Positions 45,881 to 54,922 of a stretch of DNA of 64,000 nt are shown here, piece after piece. Source of the DNA: Streptomyces noursei ATCC 11455 (GTDB taxonomy: Bacteria; Actinomycetota; Actinomycetes; Streptomycetales; Streptomycetaceae); the NCBI RefSeq assembly GCF_001704275.1, contig NZ_CP011533.1, forward strand, positions 2,232,001-2,296,000, written 5' to 3'. Made by a program: the position numbers and the translations under genes. Within the stretch, counting starts at the first letter, position 1. Every line of letters begins with the position of its first letter. Under the pieces are notes generated by a model. The model ran no database searches. It was given only the letters and a program-made list of their open reading frames with translations, and was not told where the DNA came from.

Positions 45881-46810
45881 TCAGTCTCCCGAGGCGTCGT
45901 CGACCAGACTGAGGAGGTATTGCCCGTATCCGCTGTTGAGCAGGGGACGGCTCAGCTTGCGCAGTTGCTCCTCATCGATGTAGCCGCAACGCCAGGCGAT
46001 CTCCTCGACACAGCCGATTTTGAAGCCTTGCCGCTCTTCTATGACTCGTACGTATTCAGAGGCCTGAACCAGGGTGGTGAACGTACCGGTGTCCAACCAG
46101 GCGGTACCGCGGTCGAGAACAGTCACGGTGAGTTGTTCCCGCTGCAAGTACGCCTCGTTGACGGCGGTGATCTCTAATTCGCCCCGGGCGCTCGGTTGCA
46201 CACTTCGCGCAATGTCCAGGACTTGGTTGTCGTAGAAGTACAGTCCAGCGGTGGCGTACCGAGACTTCGGCTTGGCCGGCTTCTCCTCAATCGACACCAC
46301 CTTCCCGTCCTCGTCGAACTCGATTACTCCGTAGGACCTGGGGTCGGCCACCGGATAGGCGAAAATTCGGCCGCCTTTCGGATCAGTCTGCTCGCGCAGC
46401 CGGGCCCCCAGGCCACCGCCGTGAAAGATATTGTCCCCGAGGATGAGTGCGACCGGCCTGTCACCTATGAAGTCGGCACCGATCAGGAAGGCCTGGGCGA
46501 TTCCCTCGGGTCGCTCCTGCACTGCATAAGACAGCTGCAGGCCGAGGTGCGAGCCGTCACCGAGCAGCTGCTGGAACTGCCCCTGCTCGTGCGGATTGGT
46601 GATCAGCAGGATCTCGCGGATTCCTGCCATCATTAAGGTGCTCAGCGGGTAGTAGATCATCGGCTTGTCGAAGACCGGCATAAGCTGTTTGGAGACAGCT
46701 TGGGTCGCCGGCCAGAGTCGGGAGCCGGTGCCGCCGGCAAGAACTATGCCTCGCATGGCCGTCTCGGGCTCAACTTGGTAAGCGGTCGAATCTTCTCTCT
46801 GACTGGGCAT
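45881..46810 (-). CDS. rmlA: Glucose-1-phosphate thymidylyltransferase (RmlA/DesIII)
   Basis: 309 residues from ATG 46810, which has AGGGGG just upstream; ATG 46756 would give 291 residues, the usual family length. [14 protein letters not shown] is the nucleotide-binding signature, with [31 protein letters not shown] and WLDTGT as further family blocks. It makes dTDP-glucose, the first step for every sugar in the cluster. It diverges from rmlB, with only about 96 bp between the chosen starts, so the two share a compact promoter region. Confidence 0.95.
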   Translation of the reverse strand: MPSQREDSTAYQVEPETAMRGIVLAGGTGSRLWPATQAVSKQLMPVFDKPMIYYPLSTLMMAGIREILLITNPHEQGQFQQLLGDGSHLGLQLSYAVQERPEGIAQAFLIGADFIGDRPVALILGDNIFHGGGLGARLREQTDPKGGRIFAYPVADPRSYGVIEFDEDGKVVSIEEKPAKPKSRYATAGLYFYDNQVLDIARSVQPSARGELEITAVNEAYLQREQLTVTVLDRGTAWLDTGTFTTLVQASEYVRVIEERQGFKIGCVEEIAWRCGYIDEEQLRKLSRPLLNSGYGQYLLSLVDDASGD

Positions 46811-46906
46811 CGGATCCCCCTGTTTGCCGCTGCGAATTGGCAACTTTCATACAAGTCCCGCCCCGATGCTATCGCAATTCACAGCGGTCGCGATATGGTT
46901 TTGATC

Positions 46907-47884
46907 ATGCGTCTTCTCGTAACCGGCGGCGCCGGCTTCATTGGTTCAGAATTCGTCCGCTCTCTCCTCTCGATAACCGATTCCAGTACGCATGGGATTC
47001 AGGTCACCGTCCTCGACAAGCTCACCTACGCGGGTGTGGCGGCCAACCTCGACCCGGTGGTGGACCACCCCGGCTACACCTTCGTCCACGGCGACATATG
47101 CGACGCCCGCCTTGTCGACCAGGTGATGGCAGGCCACGACGCCGTCGTGCACTTCGCCGCCGAATCGCACGTCGACCGGTCGATAGCCGGGGCAGAGCCA
47201 TTCGTCATGACCAATGTGATGGGCACTCAGCTGCTGCTGGACGCCGCTGTCAGACACCGAATCGGCCGCTTTGTGCACGTCTCGACGGACGAGGTGTACG
47301 GATCGATTTCGACTGGTTCGTGGACCGAGGACTGTCCAGTGGAACCCAACTCGCCGTACGCCGCCTCCAAGGCGGGCTCCGACCTCCTGGCCCTCGCCTA
47401 TCACCGCACGTATGGCCTGGATGTCGTGGTTACCCGCTGCTCCAACAACTATGGTCCCTACCAGTTCCCCGAGAAACTCATTCCCCTCTTCGTCACCAAC
47501 CTGCTCGACAGCAAGAAGGTGCCCCTGTACGGCACCGGGCACAACGTCCGTGAGTGGGTGCACGTCTCGGACCACTGCCACGGGATCGAGCTCGCCCTGC
47601 GTTCCGGACGGGCCGGCGAGATCTACCACCTGGGTGGTGGCACGGAGCTCACCAACGAAGAGCTGACCCAACTACTACTGAAAGCAACGGACTCGAGCTG
47701 GGACATGGTCGAGCAGGTTCCCGACCGCCAGGGACACGACCTGCGGTACTCCCTGAACTGCGACAAAGCGGCAAACGAACTGGGGTACGCGCCTCGCGTC
47801 CGATTCGAGGAAGGACTGGACGAAACGGTCAGTTGGTACCGGGACAACCGGCACTGGTGGATGCCGCTCAGAGGGAAGGCGTAG
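46907..47884 (+). CDS. rmlB: dTDP-glucose 4,6-dehydratase (RmlB/DesIV)
   Basis: 325 residues from ATG 46907 (ATG 46895 also possible). Extended SDR: TGGAGFIGS binds NAD, AAESHVDRSI, STDEVYG with the catalytic Asp/Glu, YAASKAGSD (Tyr/Lys) and RCSNNYGPYQFPEKLIP are diagnostic. It converts dTDP-glucose to dTDP-4-keto-6-deoxyglucose, the precursor of all deoxysugars here. It pairs with rmlA across a short divergent spacer. A second homologue lies at 51240. Confidence 0.95.
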   Translation: MRLLVTGGAGFIGSEFVRSLLSITDSSTHGIQVTVLDKLTYAGVAANLDPVVDHPGYTFVHGDICDARLVDQVMAGHDAVVHFAAESHVDRSIAGAEPFVMTNVMGTQLLLDAAVRHRIGRFVHVSTDEVYGSISTGSWTEDCPVEPNSPYAASKAGSDLLALAYHRTYGLDVVVTRCSNNYGPYQFPEKLIPLFVTNLLDSKKVPLYGTGHNVREWVHVSDHCHGIELALRSGRAGEIYHLGGGTELTNEELTQLLLKATDSSWDMVEQVPDRQGHDLRYSLNCDKAANELGYAPRVRFEEGLDETVSWYRDNRHWWMPLRGKA

Positions 47885-48029
47885 CAGGTCAGGTGGGTGG
47901 CGCGGCCGTCTCCCGCAGTCCCTCAGGGCGCGCGTGATGGTCAGCCTCGCCGGTAGCGGGACAGCGCGAACGACGTGGTGACGGTCCCGGGCATGGGCGG
48001 CGGCCGCGCCCGGCCGTCACCACGGTCGA

Positions 48030-48330
48030 GGTGGTGTGCGTTCGGACCCACAATGGGTGCCCCGCGCCCTGGCTGCCGGCAAGCACACGCTCGTCGAAAA
48101 CCCCTGCTGCGTCCCCGAGCAGAGTCGCCGAACTGGTCGATTGTGCACGGTCGAACAGCCTTGTGCTGCTGGAGAACGACATGTTCCTGCGTCATTCACA
48201 GCGGACGGTCGGGGAGCTGATCGCCGCCGGGGAGATCGGCACGCTTCACTCGCCGACCGCCGAGTTCGCCTTCCCGGGCAAGGAGAGCGGGGATGTCCGG
48301 CACCACCGAGTTCGTGGCCCGCGTTCACGG
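48030..48330 (+). pseudogene. Broken Gfo/Idh/MocA-type sugar 3-ketoreductase
   Basis: Two reading frames carry adjacent pieces of one family. The first (near 48036-48105) reads WVPRALAAGKHTLVE, matching the AGKHVLxEKP block. The second, a different frame, reads SRVAELVDCARSNSLVLLEN then DMFLRHSQ and AAGEIGTL, the next blocks in order. The N-terminal Rossmann motif and the C-terminal half are missing. This is a frameshifted remnant of an NDP-hexose 3-ketoreductase of the type used after the 2,3-dehydratase or DesII. It cannot give a full enzyme. Confidence 0.8.
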
Positions 48331-48409
48331 CGGCGCCCCGTCCGCCCTGGAGGACGACAGGATGGTCGCGCAGGTGCGGCTGCCGGCAAAGGTAGGCGCA
48401 GCCACCGGC

Positions 48410-49423
48410 CTACAGTCGGGCTGACGCGCCCGGGTCCTTTGCCGCCGCCGCTGCCACCGCGTCCAACCCGTCACGCAGAGCGACGCGTGGCCGCCACCGG
48501 GTCGCCTCGCGGAAGGCGGTGGGATCCGCGTCCACGGTGTGGAAGTCGCCCGCATCGGCGTAGTCGGGGGGATCCACCGAGACGACTGGCACCGGCTGGC
48601 CCCCGGTCTGCTCGGCCACGGCGCCTGCGAGAGTGGTGAACACCTCGCCGAGGCGCTCCATGCGGCCGGTCCCGACCACCCAGCGGCCTCCGCTGAGTGC
48701 CTCTGCGTGACGCAGCGACGCAACAAAGGCCCGTGCTGCGTCGCTCACGTGCAGGAGGTCGCGCTTGACTGAGCCGTCGTGCCACATGGTGAGGGGCTCA
48801 CCGGCAGCAGCGCGCCGCGCCATCGCCGCGATCACCCCACGCCCGGTCGACCCGGACAGCACACTGCAGCCGTACAGCGTGGACAGCCGCAGCACCACGC
48901 CGCGCACCACACCGCCGGCGGTGGCCTTGCCCAGCGCCTCCTCGGCAGCGACTTTCTGTTGGACGTATACGTTCTGGCCAGCCGCCGACTCGGCCTGCAG
49001 CGTGCTGGCGAAGACAACGACCGGGGGGATCTCGCGGCTGGGGAGCGAACCGACGAGCTCGTGCATGAGGCCGACGTTCACCTGCTCTTGCCGCTCACTG
49101 CTCCCGGCCGCACGCCACGCCCCCTCACCACCTATGTCGGCGGCTAGGTGAATGATCGCGTCCGCGCCGTCGACCGCCTTCGTCACGGCGCCCGGCTCGG
49201 CGAGGTCGACTGTGCATACCTCGATGTCGGCCTGCGCCCCGTCGGGCACCAGGGTCCGACTGCGCGCCACGGCGCGCAATTGGATGGGCAGGAGGGCGAG
49301 TTCACTGATGACGGCGGACCCGAGGAAGCCGGATGCGCCGAGTACCACAACCCGGGGTTTGCTACAGCCTTTTGAGCAAAGGTCGAATTCAGCAAGGGAC
49401 TTCAAAGTCTGTCCATTCTGCAC
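48410..49423 (-). CDS. NDP-hexose 4-ketoreductase (EryBIV/TylCIV-like)
   Basis: About 337 residues from GTG 49423 (GGA eight bases upstream; the start is not certain). Extended SDR with VVVLGASGFLGSAV as the cofactor motif, then IIHLAADIGGEG, the Ser/Thr in FASTLQ, and YVQQK as the Tyr/Lys pair. Homologues reduce the 4-keto group of dTDP-2,6-dideoxy-4-keto-L-hexose, the last step before glycosyl transfer. It runs toward the broken 3-ketoreductase on the other strand. It fits the same pathway as the 2,3-dehydratase and the epimerase. Confidence 0.85.
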   Translation of the reverse strand: MQNGQTLKSLAEFDLCSKGCSKPRVVVLGASGFLGSAVISELALLPIQLRAVARSRTLVPDGAQADIEVCTVDLAEPGAVTKAVDGADAIIHLAADIGGEGAWRAAGSSERQEQVNVGLMHELVGSLPSREIPPVVVFASTLQAESAAGQNVYVQQKVAAEEALGKATAGGVVRGVVLRLSTLYGCSVLSGSTGRGVIAAMARRAAAGEPLTMWHDGSVKRDLLHVSDAARAFVASLRHAEALSGGRWVVGTGRMERLGEVFTTLAGAVAEQTGGQPVPVVSVDPPDYADAGDFHTVDADPTAFREATRWRPRVALRDGLDAVAAAAAKDPGASARL

Positions 49424-49998
49424 ACAGAGTCCTGTTCCAACTCCCCTGGTTCTACTGGGAGTACAAGGGAGGTTGATCACGTTGTCAAGATCTAACCGGG
49501 AGTTCCCTGTCCGGTGACAGAGCGCCACAATGCCTGCCAGAGCAGGCGAAGCTCGGTCAGCGATCCGGCGCTTGGGCGGCGTAGCGGGCTGATCCCGACC
49601 AGCTCGGTGCGGATGAGCGCCGCCGCAAGTGAGAGCAGAGTCACACGGAATCTTTCGTCGCGCCGAGGTGGTTGACAGTCAGACGTGCTGTCTATGATCA
49701 TCCAAGAGATGGTTGACGCTCGCGCTTCTATTTTTTGATGGCTTCTGCGGCTCACCATTCACTTCGCATGGCGGCACGGGGGAAGAGTCAGTTGTCCAGA
49801 GGGCATTGCTCAGTAGGTTCGGCGGCAGCCGTGCCATCATTCTTTTAGCGGAGCGCCGGAACTTCGCCCGGCTGACAGGTCTTCAGGGGCGAAATCAGGG
49901 CAGTAATGCGGGCGCCGAGGCACACCATAATTCCAGTGTTTCCCCGCTGCCAGCCAACGAGTCAACGGCCCGCACAACGAGACAAGGACGGGACGCCG
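49424..49998. promoter_or_regulatory. Divergent intergenic region with a candidate promoter for the glycosyltransferase operon
   Basis: 575 bp without a supported gene. TTGACA (49672-49677) and TATGAT (49693-49698), 15 bp apart, read toward the glycosyltransferase at 49999. Inside them lies a dyad, gacag...ctgtc, spaced 9 bases. The spacer is shorter than the usual 17, so an activator or repressor may be involved. The leader to the ATG would be about 290 nt. Confidence 0.45.
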
Positions 49999-51243
49999 AT
50001 GCACTTTGCCTTCGTAGTTCAGCCACTCTACGGACACGTGAACCCAACGTTACCCTTGGTCGAGGAGCTCGTGCGGCGCGGTCATCGGGTCAGCTTTGCC
50101 ACCGGGCACGAGTTAGTGCCGCTTGTCGAGCGGGCCGGTGCCGAGGGGGTCGGCCTGCCCACAAAGATGCCGGAGATGCCGTCCAGCCGGGACGACTTCA
50201 CCACTGAACGTTTCGCCGAGATCGCCCGGGGCATCACACAGGACGCTCGGGACTATTTCCCCATGCTGAACGAGCATTTCGAGCGGGACCGGCCGGATGC
50301 CGTGTGCTACGACTGGCTGACGTTCACCGGGCAGATGCTGGTAGACACGATTGGTGTCCCCGGAATTTCTCTGATACCGATCTTTGCGGCCAATGAGAAC
50401 TACTCCATGACAGCCGAGCTGATCGGCGACGTGCCCGCGGACATCGCCGCCGTCATGGACCAGATCGAACAAGAGCGGGCCGCGTTCGCCGCCGACCACG
50501 GGGTTACCGCCAGCCTGGACGCCCTCAACGGCAAGCACGTCGCTGCGTTGAACCTTGTCTTCATGCCCCGGGAGTTCCAGCTCTCCGAGCACACCTTCGA
50601 CGACCGGTTCCGCTTCCTCGGGCCCATGCTGCCCTCGGGGGAAACCCACGACGACTGGACTCCGCAGTATACGGACCGCCCGGTGCTGTACATCTCGATG
50701 GGCACGCTGTTCAACCGCGATGAGAGCTTCTACAAGCTGTGCTTCGAGGCCTTCGGTGACAGCCGCTGGCAGGTGGCGATGTCCATCGGTCAGCGCACTG
50801 CCGTGTCGGACTTGGGTGATATCCCGGCCAACTTCGATGTGCGGCAGCGATTTCCCCAGCTGTCCGTGCTGCGCCAGGCCGACGCACACATCTCGCACGC
50901 CGGAATGAACTCCGTGATGGAGTCGCTGGCGCACGGCGTACCGATGGTCGCGCTGCCGCAGATGGCCGAACAGGTGGGCAACGCGTCCCAGTCGCAGGAG
51001 TTGGGCCTGGCGTACCGCCTCGATCCTGACGACCTGACGCCGGAGAGGCTACGTGATGCCGTCGAGCGCATCGTCGCCGACGGAAAGGTGCACACGAACC
51101 TCGACGCCATGCGGCGCGTCATCAGCAACTGCGGCGGCGCCATCGCGGGTGCCGATGCGATCGAGGCGCACGTGGCCCGTGCCGGTATGTCTGCCCCGGC
51201 CGTGCTCCCGGCCACCGACCCGGAACGGCAGTGTGCGCTGTGA
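49999..51243 (+). CDS. Macrolide glycosyltransferase, OleD/MGT-like (self-resistance type)
   Basis: 414-residue GT-B enzyme from ATG 49999 (GGACGGGA upstream). HFAFVVQPLYGHVNPTLPLVEELV at the N-terminus and HAGMNSVMESLAHGVPMVALPQ at the C-terminus are those of the MGT/OleD/GimA group, which transfers glucose from UDP-glucose to the macrolide. These enzymes inactivate the antibiotic inside the producer, usually at the 2'-hydroxyl of the C5 sugar. No OleR/DesR-type secreted glucosidase, the usual reactivation partner, is in the window. Two TTA codons fall within the first 39 codons (50050-50052, 50113-50115). The stop overlaps the next gene. Confidence 0.88.
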   Translation: MHFAFVVQPLYGHVNPTLPLVEELVRRGHRVSFATGHELVPLVERAGAEGVGLPTKMPEMPSSRDDFTTERFAEIARGITQDARDYFPMLNEHFERDRPDAVCYDWLTFTGQMLVDTIGVPGISLIPIFAANENYSMTAELIGDVPADIAAVMDQIEQERAAFAADHGVTASLDALNGKHVAALNLVFMPREFQLSEHTFDDRFRFLGPMLPSGETHDDWTPQYTDRPVLYISMGTLFNRDESFYKLCFEAFGDSRWQVAMSIGQRTAVSDLGDIPANFDVRQRFPQLSVLRQADAHISHAGMNSVMESLAHGVPMVALPQMAEQVGNASQSQELGLAYRLDPDDLTPERLRDAVERIVADGKVHTNLDAMRRVISNCGGAIAGADAIEAHVARAGMSAPAVLPATDPERQCAL

Positions 51244-52241
51244 GAATGCTGGTCACAGGCGGAGCGGGGTTCATCGGCGCGAACTTCGTGCGGAGTACTC
51301 TGCAGCACCGCCCCGAGTACGAGATCGCGGTCATCGACGCGCTGATCGATCCGCATTTCACGCGCAACCTGGACGACGTCAAGGACAGCATCGCGTTCCG
51401 TCAAGGTGACGTGTGCGACACCGCGTTCGTCTCCGCTCTCGTCGAAGAGCTGGGCATCGAGGTGATCGTCCACTTCGCTGCGGAGAGCCACAACGACAAC
51501 GCCTACCTGTTTCCGAGCCGGTTCGCCCACACCAATGTCATGGGTACCGTCTCACTGCTGGAGGTCGTCCGCAGCACGGGCGTCCGCCTGCACCACGTAT
51601 CTACCGATGAGGTGTACGGGCAGCTGGCTCTGGACGACACCGAGGCTTTCACCCCGGATACGCCCTACCGCCCCCGGAACTACTACAGCGCCAGCAAGGC
51701 CGGGGCGGATCACTTTGTGCGGGCCGCATGGACCCAGTTCCAGTTGCCTGTCACGATCAGCCACTGCTCGAACAACTATGGCCCGTACCAGCACGTCGAG
51801 AAGTTCATTCCCCGCACCATCACCGAGCTGCTCGTCGGGGGCAGACCGCGACTGCACGGATCCGGGCGGCATGTGCGGGAATGGATCCACGTGGACGACC
51901 ACTGCACTGCCATCCACGCCATCCTCGATCGCGGCCGGCTCGGCGAGACCTATGTCGTCGGCTCGGACGACGAGCGGGACAACCGCAGCATCGTGGAATT
52001 GATCCTTGAGCTCATGGGAAAGCCGTCGGACTGGGTCGACTACGTCCCGGACCGGCCGAGCAACGACCTGCGCTACGCCAGCGACGCCAGCAAGCTGCGC
52101 ACCGAGTGCGAGTGGATGCCGCTGCGGACCGAGTTCCGCAAGGAGATGGCGGGGCTGATCGACTGGTACCGCCACAACGAGTCGTGGTGGTGGGAGATGA
52201 AGACGGCCGTCGAGCGACGATATGGCGAACTCGGCCGATGA
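51240..52241 (+). CDS. Second RmlB-like NDP-glucose 4,6-dehydratase
   Basis: 333 residues from GTG 51240, overlapping the glycosyltransferase stop (GTGA); ATG 51246 is also possible. TGGAGFIGANFVR, STDEVYG, YSASKAGAD and HCSNNYGPYQHVEKFIP mark it as an extended SDR of the RmlB family. It differs from the copy at 46907, for example AAESHNDNA in place of AAESHVDRS, so it is a separate lineage rather than a recent duplicate. It may supply a distinct sugar pool together with the downstream epimerase/reductase. Confidence 0.88.
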   Translation: MRMLVTGGAGFIGANFVRSTLQHRPEYEIAVIDALIDPHFTRNLDDVKDSIAFRQGDVCDTAFVSALVEELGIEVIVHFAAESHNDNAYLFPSRFAHTNVMGTVSLLEVVRSTGVRLHHVSTDEVYGQLALDDTEAFTPDTPYRPRNYYSASKAGADHFVRAAWTQFQLPVTISHCSNNYGPYQHVEKFIPRTITELLVGGRPRLHGSGRHVREWIHVDDHCTAIHAILDRGRLGETYVVGSDDERDNRSIVELILELMGKPSDWVDYVPDRPSNDLRYASDASKLRTECEWMPLRTEFRKEMAGLIDWYRHNESWWWEMKTAVERRYGELGR

Positions 52242-52322
52242 CGGCGTGGCTGAGCCGGCTGCACGCGGTGGTGACCGTACACGTGGGTCAGAGCGGAGCC
52301 GACCCGCACGGGAGTGATTAGC

Positions 52323-53288
52323 GTGCGCGTACTGGTTACCGGCGCGGCCGGTTTCATCGGTCAGGCGGTCGTCCGGCACTTGGCGAGTGCCGGCCACGAG
52401 GTGCGTGCTCTGGTGCACCGCACCAGAGCCGACGTCCCTTCCGGCGTGCAGGTGTGCCGCGGGGACCTGACCGATGGCGCCAGCCTCGACGTCGCGGTGG
52501 CGAACGTGGAGGCGGTGTGCCATCTGGCAGGCGTCACACGGGTGCGGGACTCCTTCACCGACCCGCTGCGGTACTACCAGGTCAATGTTGCAGGCACGGT
52601 CGCGCTGCTGGCTGCCCTGGACCGGGCCGATCGGCGGGCGCGCCTGGTGTTCGCGTCCACCGGGGCCGTGTATGGCTCCGCCGCGGCGCAGCCCATCAGC
52701 GAGGAACAGCCGCCGCACCCGGAGAACCCGTACGCCGGCTCCAAACATGCCGCCGAGGAGGCTATCCGCTGGCAGGCTGCGACGGGCCGGCTGGGCGCGG
52801 TGACGCTGCGGGCGTTCAACGTGGCGGGCGCCATAGACGGGCTCGGGGACCGTGACCTGACCAGGCTCATTCCCAAACTGGTCGCGGTGTCGGCCGGCCG
52901 CGAACAGGCGGTGGAGATCAACGGTACGGGGCGCGCGGAGCGCGGATTCCTGCATGTCGCGGACTTCGCTTCAGCAACCGAGGCCGCACTGCTGGCCTGC
53001 AGTCCCGGACAGTACCGGGTCTACAACGTCAGCGGTACGCGGGCCAGCGTGGCGGAGGTGGTGCGCACCGCGCGGGAGGTCTGTGGAAAGGACATTGCGG
53101 TGCGCCACCGTCCCGCAGGGCCGGAGCCCGCCGTTGTCGTCGGCGACAACCGCAGGATCCAGACCGAGCTCGGCTGGCAGCCGCAGCGGTCACAGCTCAA
53201 GCAGATCATTCACGACGCCTGGACGGCGGAGCGAGCCGCACCGGCCATCGGCCAGATGCCTGGAAATAAGGGGGTACACAAGGAATGA
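52323..53288 (+). CDS. NAD-dependent epimerase/4-ketoreductase (GalE- or TylD-like)
   Basis: 321-residue extended SDR from GTG 52323 with GGGAGTGA upstream. VLVTGAAGFIGQAV is the cofactor motif, FASTGAVYG and YAGSKHAAE supply Ser and Tyr/Lys. It resembles GalE-type 4-epimerases and the TylD/ChmD-type 4-ketoreductases that make 6-deoxyhexoses. The gene follows the second 4,6-dehydratase after 81 bp, and its stop overlaps the flavoprotein start, so the three likely act in one route. Substrate and stereochemistry are not readable from sequence. Confidence 0.8.
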   Translation: MRVLVTGAAGFIGQAVVRHLASAGHEVRALVHRTRADVPSGVQVCRGDLTDGASLDVAVANVEAVCHLAGVTRVRDSFTDPLRYYQVNVAGTVALLAALDRADRRARLVFASTGAVYGSAAAQPISEEQPPHPENPYAGSKHAAEEAIRWQAATGRLGAVTLRAFNVAGAIDGLGDRDLTRLIPKLVAVSAGREQAVEINGTGRAERGFLHVADFASATEAALLACSPGQYRVYNVSGTRASVAEVVRTAREVCGKDIAVRHRPAGPEPAVVVGDNRRIQTELGWQPQRSQLKQIIHDAWTAERAAPAIGQMPGNKGVHKE

Positions 53289-54817
53289 CACGGATTGACA
53301 AGCGGGTACGCGAGGTGGATCTGTTGGTGGTCGGCAGCGGGCCGGCCGGGTCAGCCTTTGCACGACGCGTGTTCGACCACAACCCGTCGACGTCGATCCT
53401 CATGGTCGACGCGGGACCGCAGTTGACCCGTCGTGCCGGCACGAACACCGTCAACCTGCGAGGCGCGGAGTATCAGGATGCGCTGGCGGGTGCCCGAGGC
53501 CCCGACGCGGGAACCCTGTCGGCGGACGACCCCCTGGCTGCGTATGTGCAGTCCGGCACGTACCTGCTGCGGCACCCTGCCGCGGACGCGGACCTCCAGA
53601 CCGATATGCCGCTTGCCGCGGTGTCCAGCAACGTCGGCGGGATGGGCGCGCACTGGGCGTGCTCGTGCCCGTCGCCGGGCGGGAGTGAGGTGATCCCGTC
53701 CATCCCCCGGGCGGACTTCGACGCTGCCTTCCAGACGGCCACCGAGTTACTTTCGATCACCACGTCCGGATTCGCCCGCACATCCCTGCAAGACAACGTG
53801 GAACGGCTGTTGGGCGAGGTGTGTGACGGCAGCCGGCCGCCGGAGCGTCAGGTGCAGCCGATGCCGCTGGCTTGCCGGCCCAACGGGGCGGTGCCGGCCT
53901 GGACGGGAACCGAGCAGATCCTCGGTGAGCAGATGCTGGGAGAGTCGTCCGGCACTTCCGACACCGGGGAGTTCCGGTTCGCCCTGCGCGGTGACACGCT
54001 CTGCCGTCGGCTGTTGCACACCAACGGTCGGGTGTACGCCGCCGAGCTGGAACATCGGCCGACCGGCGAGCGGTACACCGTTCGCGCCGGTGCGGTCATG
54101 GTCGCTGGGGATGCGCTGCGCACCCCGCAGCTCCTGTGGGAGTCGGGCATCCGGGCGCCCGCGCTGGGCCGGTACCTCAACGACCAGCCGATGATCATCG
54201 CAACCGTGGCGGTCGACCCCGCCCTCGTCGAGTCCGACTTCTGGGCACACACCCCCGACTCGCACGACGCCCGCGACCATCTGCGCGGCGTCACCTGGGT
54301 GCCCTTCGACGACGCCCAGCCCTGGCACGGCCAGGTCCACTACTTCGATCCGAGATTCGTCCAGGACAGTTCGATGGGGCCGTTCGTGGTGCTGAGCTGG
54401 TTCCTGCCGAAGGACCTCAGTGCGGATAACCGGGTGACGTTCGACGACACCCAGCATGACCCGTACGGGATGGCCGCCATGACGATCCAGCATCGGCTGA
54501 GCGACGCGGACCGTGCGCGTATCGCGGATGCCATCGGGTCGATGGAGAAGGCCGCGGCAGCGATCGGCACCTTCCTGCCGGGCGCGGAGCCGCGTCTGTT
54601 CCCGTCAGGCTGTTCCCTGCACTACCAGGGCACTGTCCGCACCGGTGCCGAAGACGACGGGACCTCGGTGTGCGACAGCACCTCGCGGGTGTGGGGGATG
54701 CAAAACCTCTACGTGGGCGGCAACGGCGTGATCTCGACATCGACGGCGTGCAACCCGACCGCCACATCCGTGGCACTCGCCGTCCTGGCCGCGGACCATG
54801 CGGCCGGAGCGCGGTAG
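53285..54817 (+). CDS. GMC flavoprotein oxidoreductase, pyranose 2-oxidase / C-glycoside 3-oxidase-like
   Basis: 510 residues, starting ATGA-coupled to the preceding gene. LLVVGSGPAGSAFA (residues 13-26) binds the FAD ADP part. NVGGMGAHWACSCP has a His (123) where pyranose 2-oxidase attaches FAD. His446 (SLHYQGTVRTG) and Asn490 (CNPTATSVALA) match the catalytic His/Asn pair. This subfamily oxidises C2 or C3 hydroxyls of free or attached sugars. No signal peptide is seen, so it is cytoplasmic. Within a macrolide cluster it may oxidise a sugar on the macrolide; its operon partner is a macrolide glucosyltransferase. TTA at 53747-53749. Confidence 0.85.
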   Translation: MTRIDKRVREVDLLVVGSGPAGSAFARRVFDHNPSTSILMVDAGPQLTRRAGTNTVNLRGAEYQDALAGARGPDAGTLSADDPLAAYVQSGTYLLRHPAADADLQTDMPLAAVSSNVGGMGAHWACSCPSPGGSEVIPSIPRADFDAAFQTATELLSITTSGFARTSLQDNVERLLGEVCDGSRPPERQVQPMPLACRPNGAVPAWTGTEQILGEQMLGESSGTSDTGEFRFALRGDTLCRRLLHTNGRVYAAELEHRPTGERYTVRAGAVMVAGDALRTPQLLWESGIRAPALGRYLNDQPMIIATVAVDPALVESDFWAHTPDSHDARDHLRGVTWVPFDDAQPWHGQVHYFDPRFVQDSSMGPFVVLSWFLPKDLSADNRVTFDDTQHDPYGMAAMTIQHRLSDADRARIADAIGSMEKAAAAIGTFLPGAEPRLFPSGCSLHYQGTVRTGAEDDGTSVCDSTSRVWGMQNLYVGGNGVISTSTACNPTATSVALAVLAADHAAGAR

Positions 54818-54819
54818 AG

Positions 54820-54857
54820 GGACCGGCCGCGGAAACGTGCACTCCCGCGGCCGGTCC
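54820..54857. terminator. Bidirectional hairpin terminator between convergent genes
   Basis: Perfect 13-bp inverted repeat (54820-54832 with 54845-54857) with a 12-base loop, 2 bp after the flavoprotein stop and 65 bp before the methyltransferase stop on the other strand. It is GC-rich, with a short tcctcgtc tail. It probably ends both transcripts. Confidence 0.75.
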
Positions 54858-54922
54858 TCGTCATCTCAGCGCTGGCCGACGGCACTTGGCGTGATATTGC
54901 CCGGCTCGGTGGCCGCGACCGG

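Noticed and set aside
49492..49758. Small minus-strand ORF upstream of the OleD-like transferase
   Set aside because: Codon use is weak, there is no family motif, and it overlaps the promoter-like hexamers.
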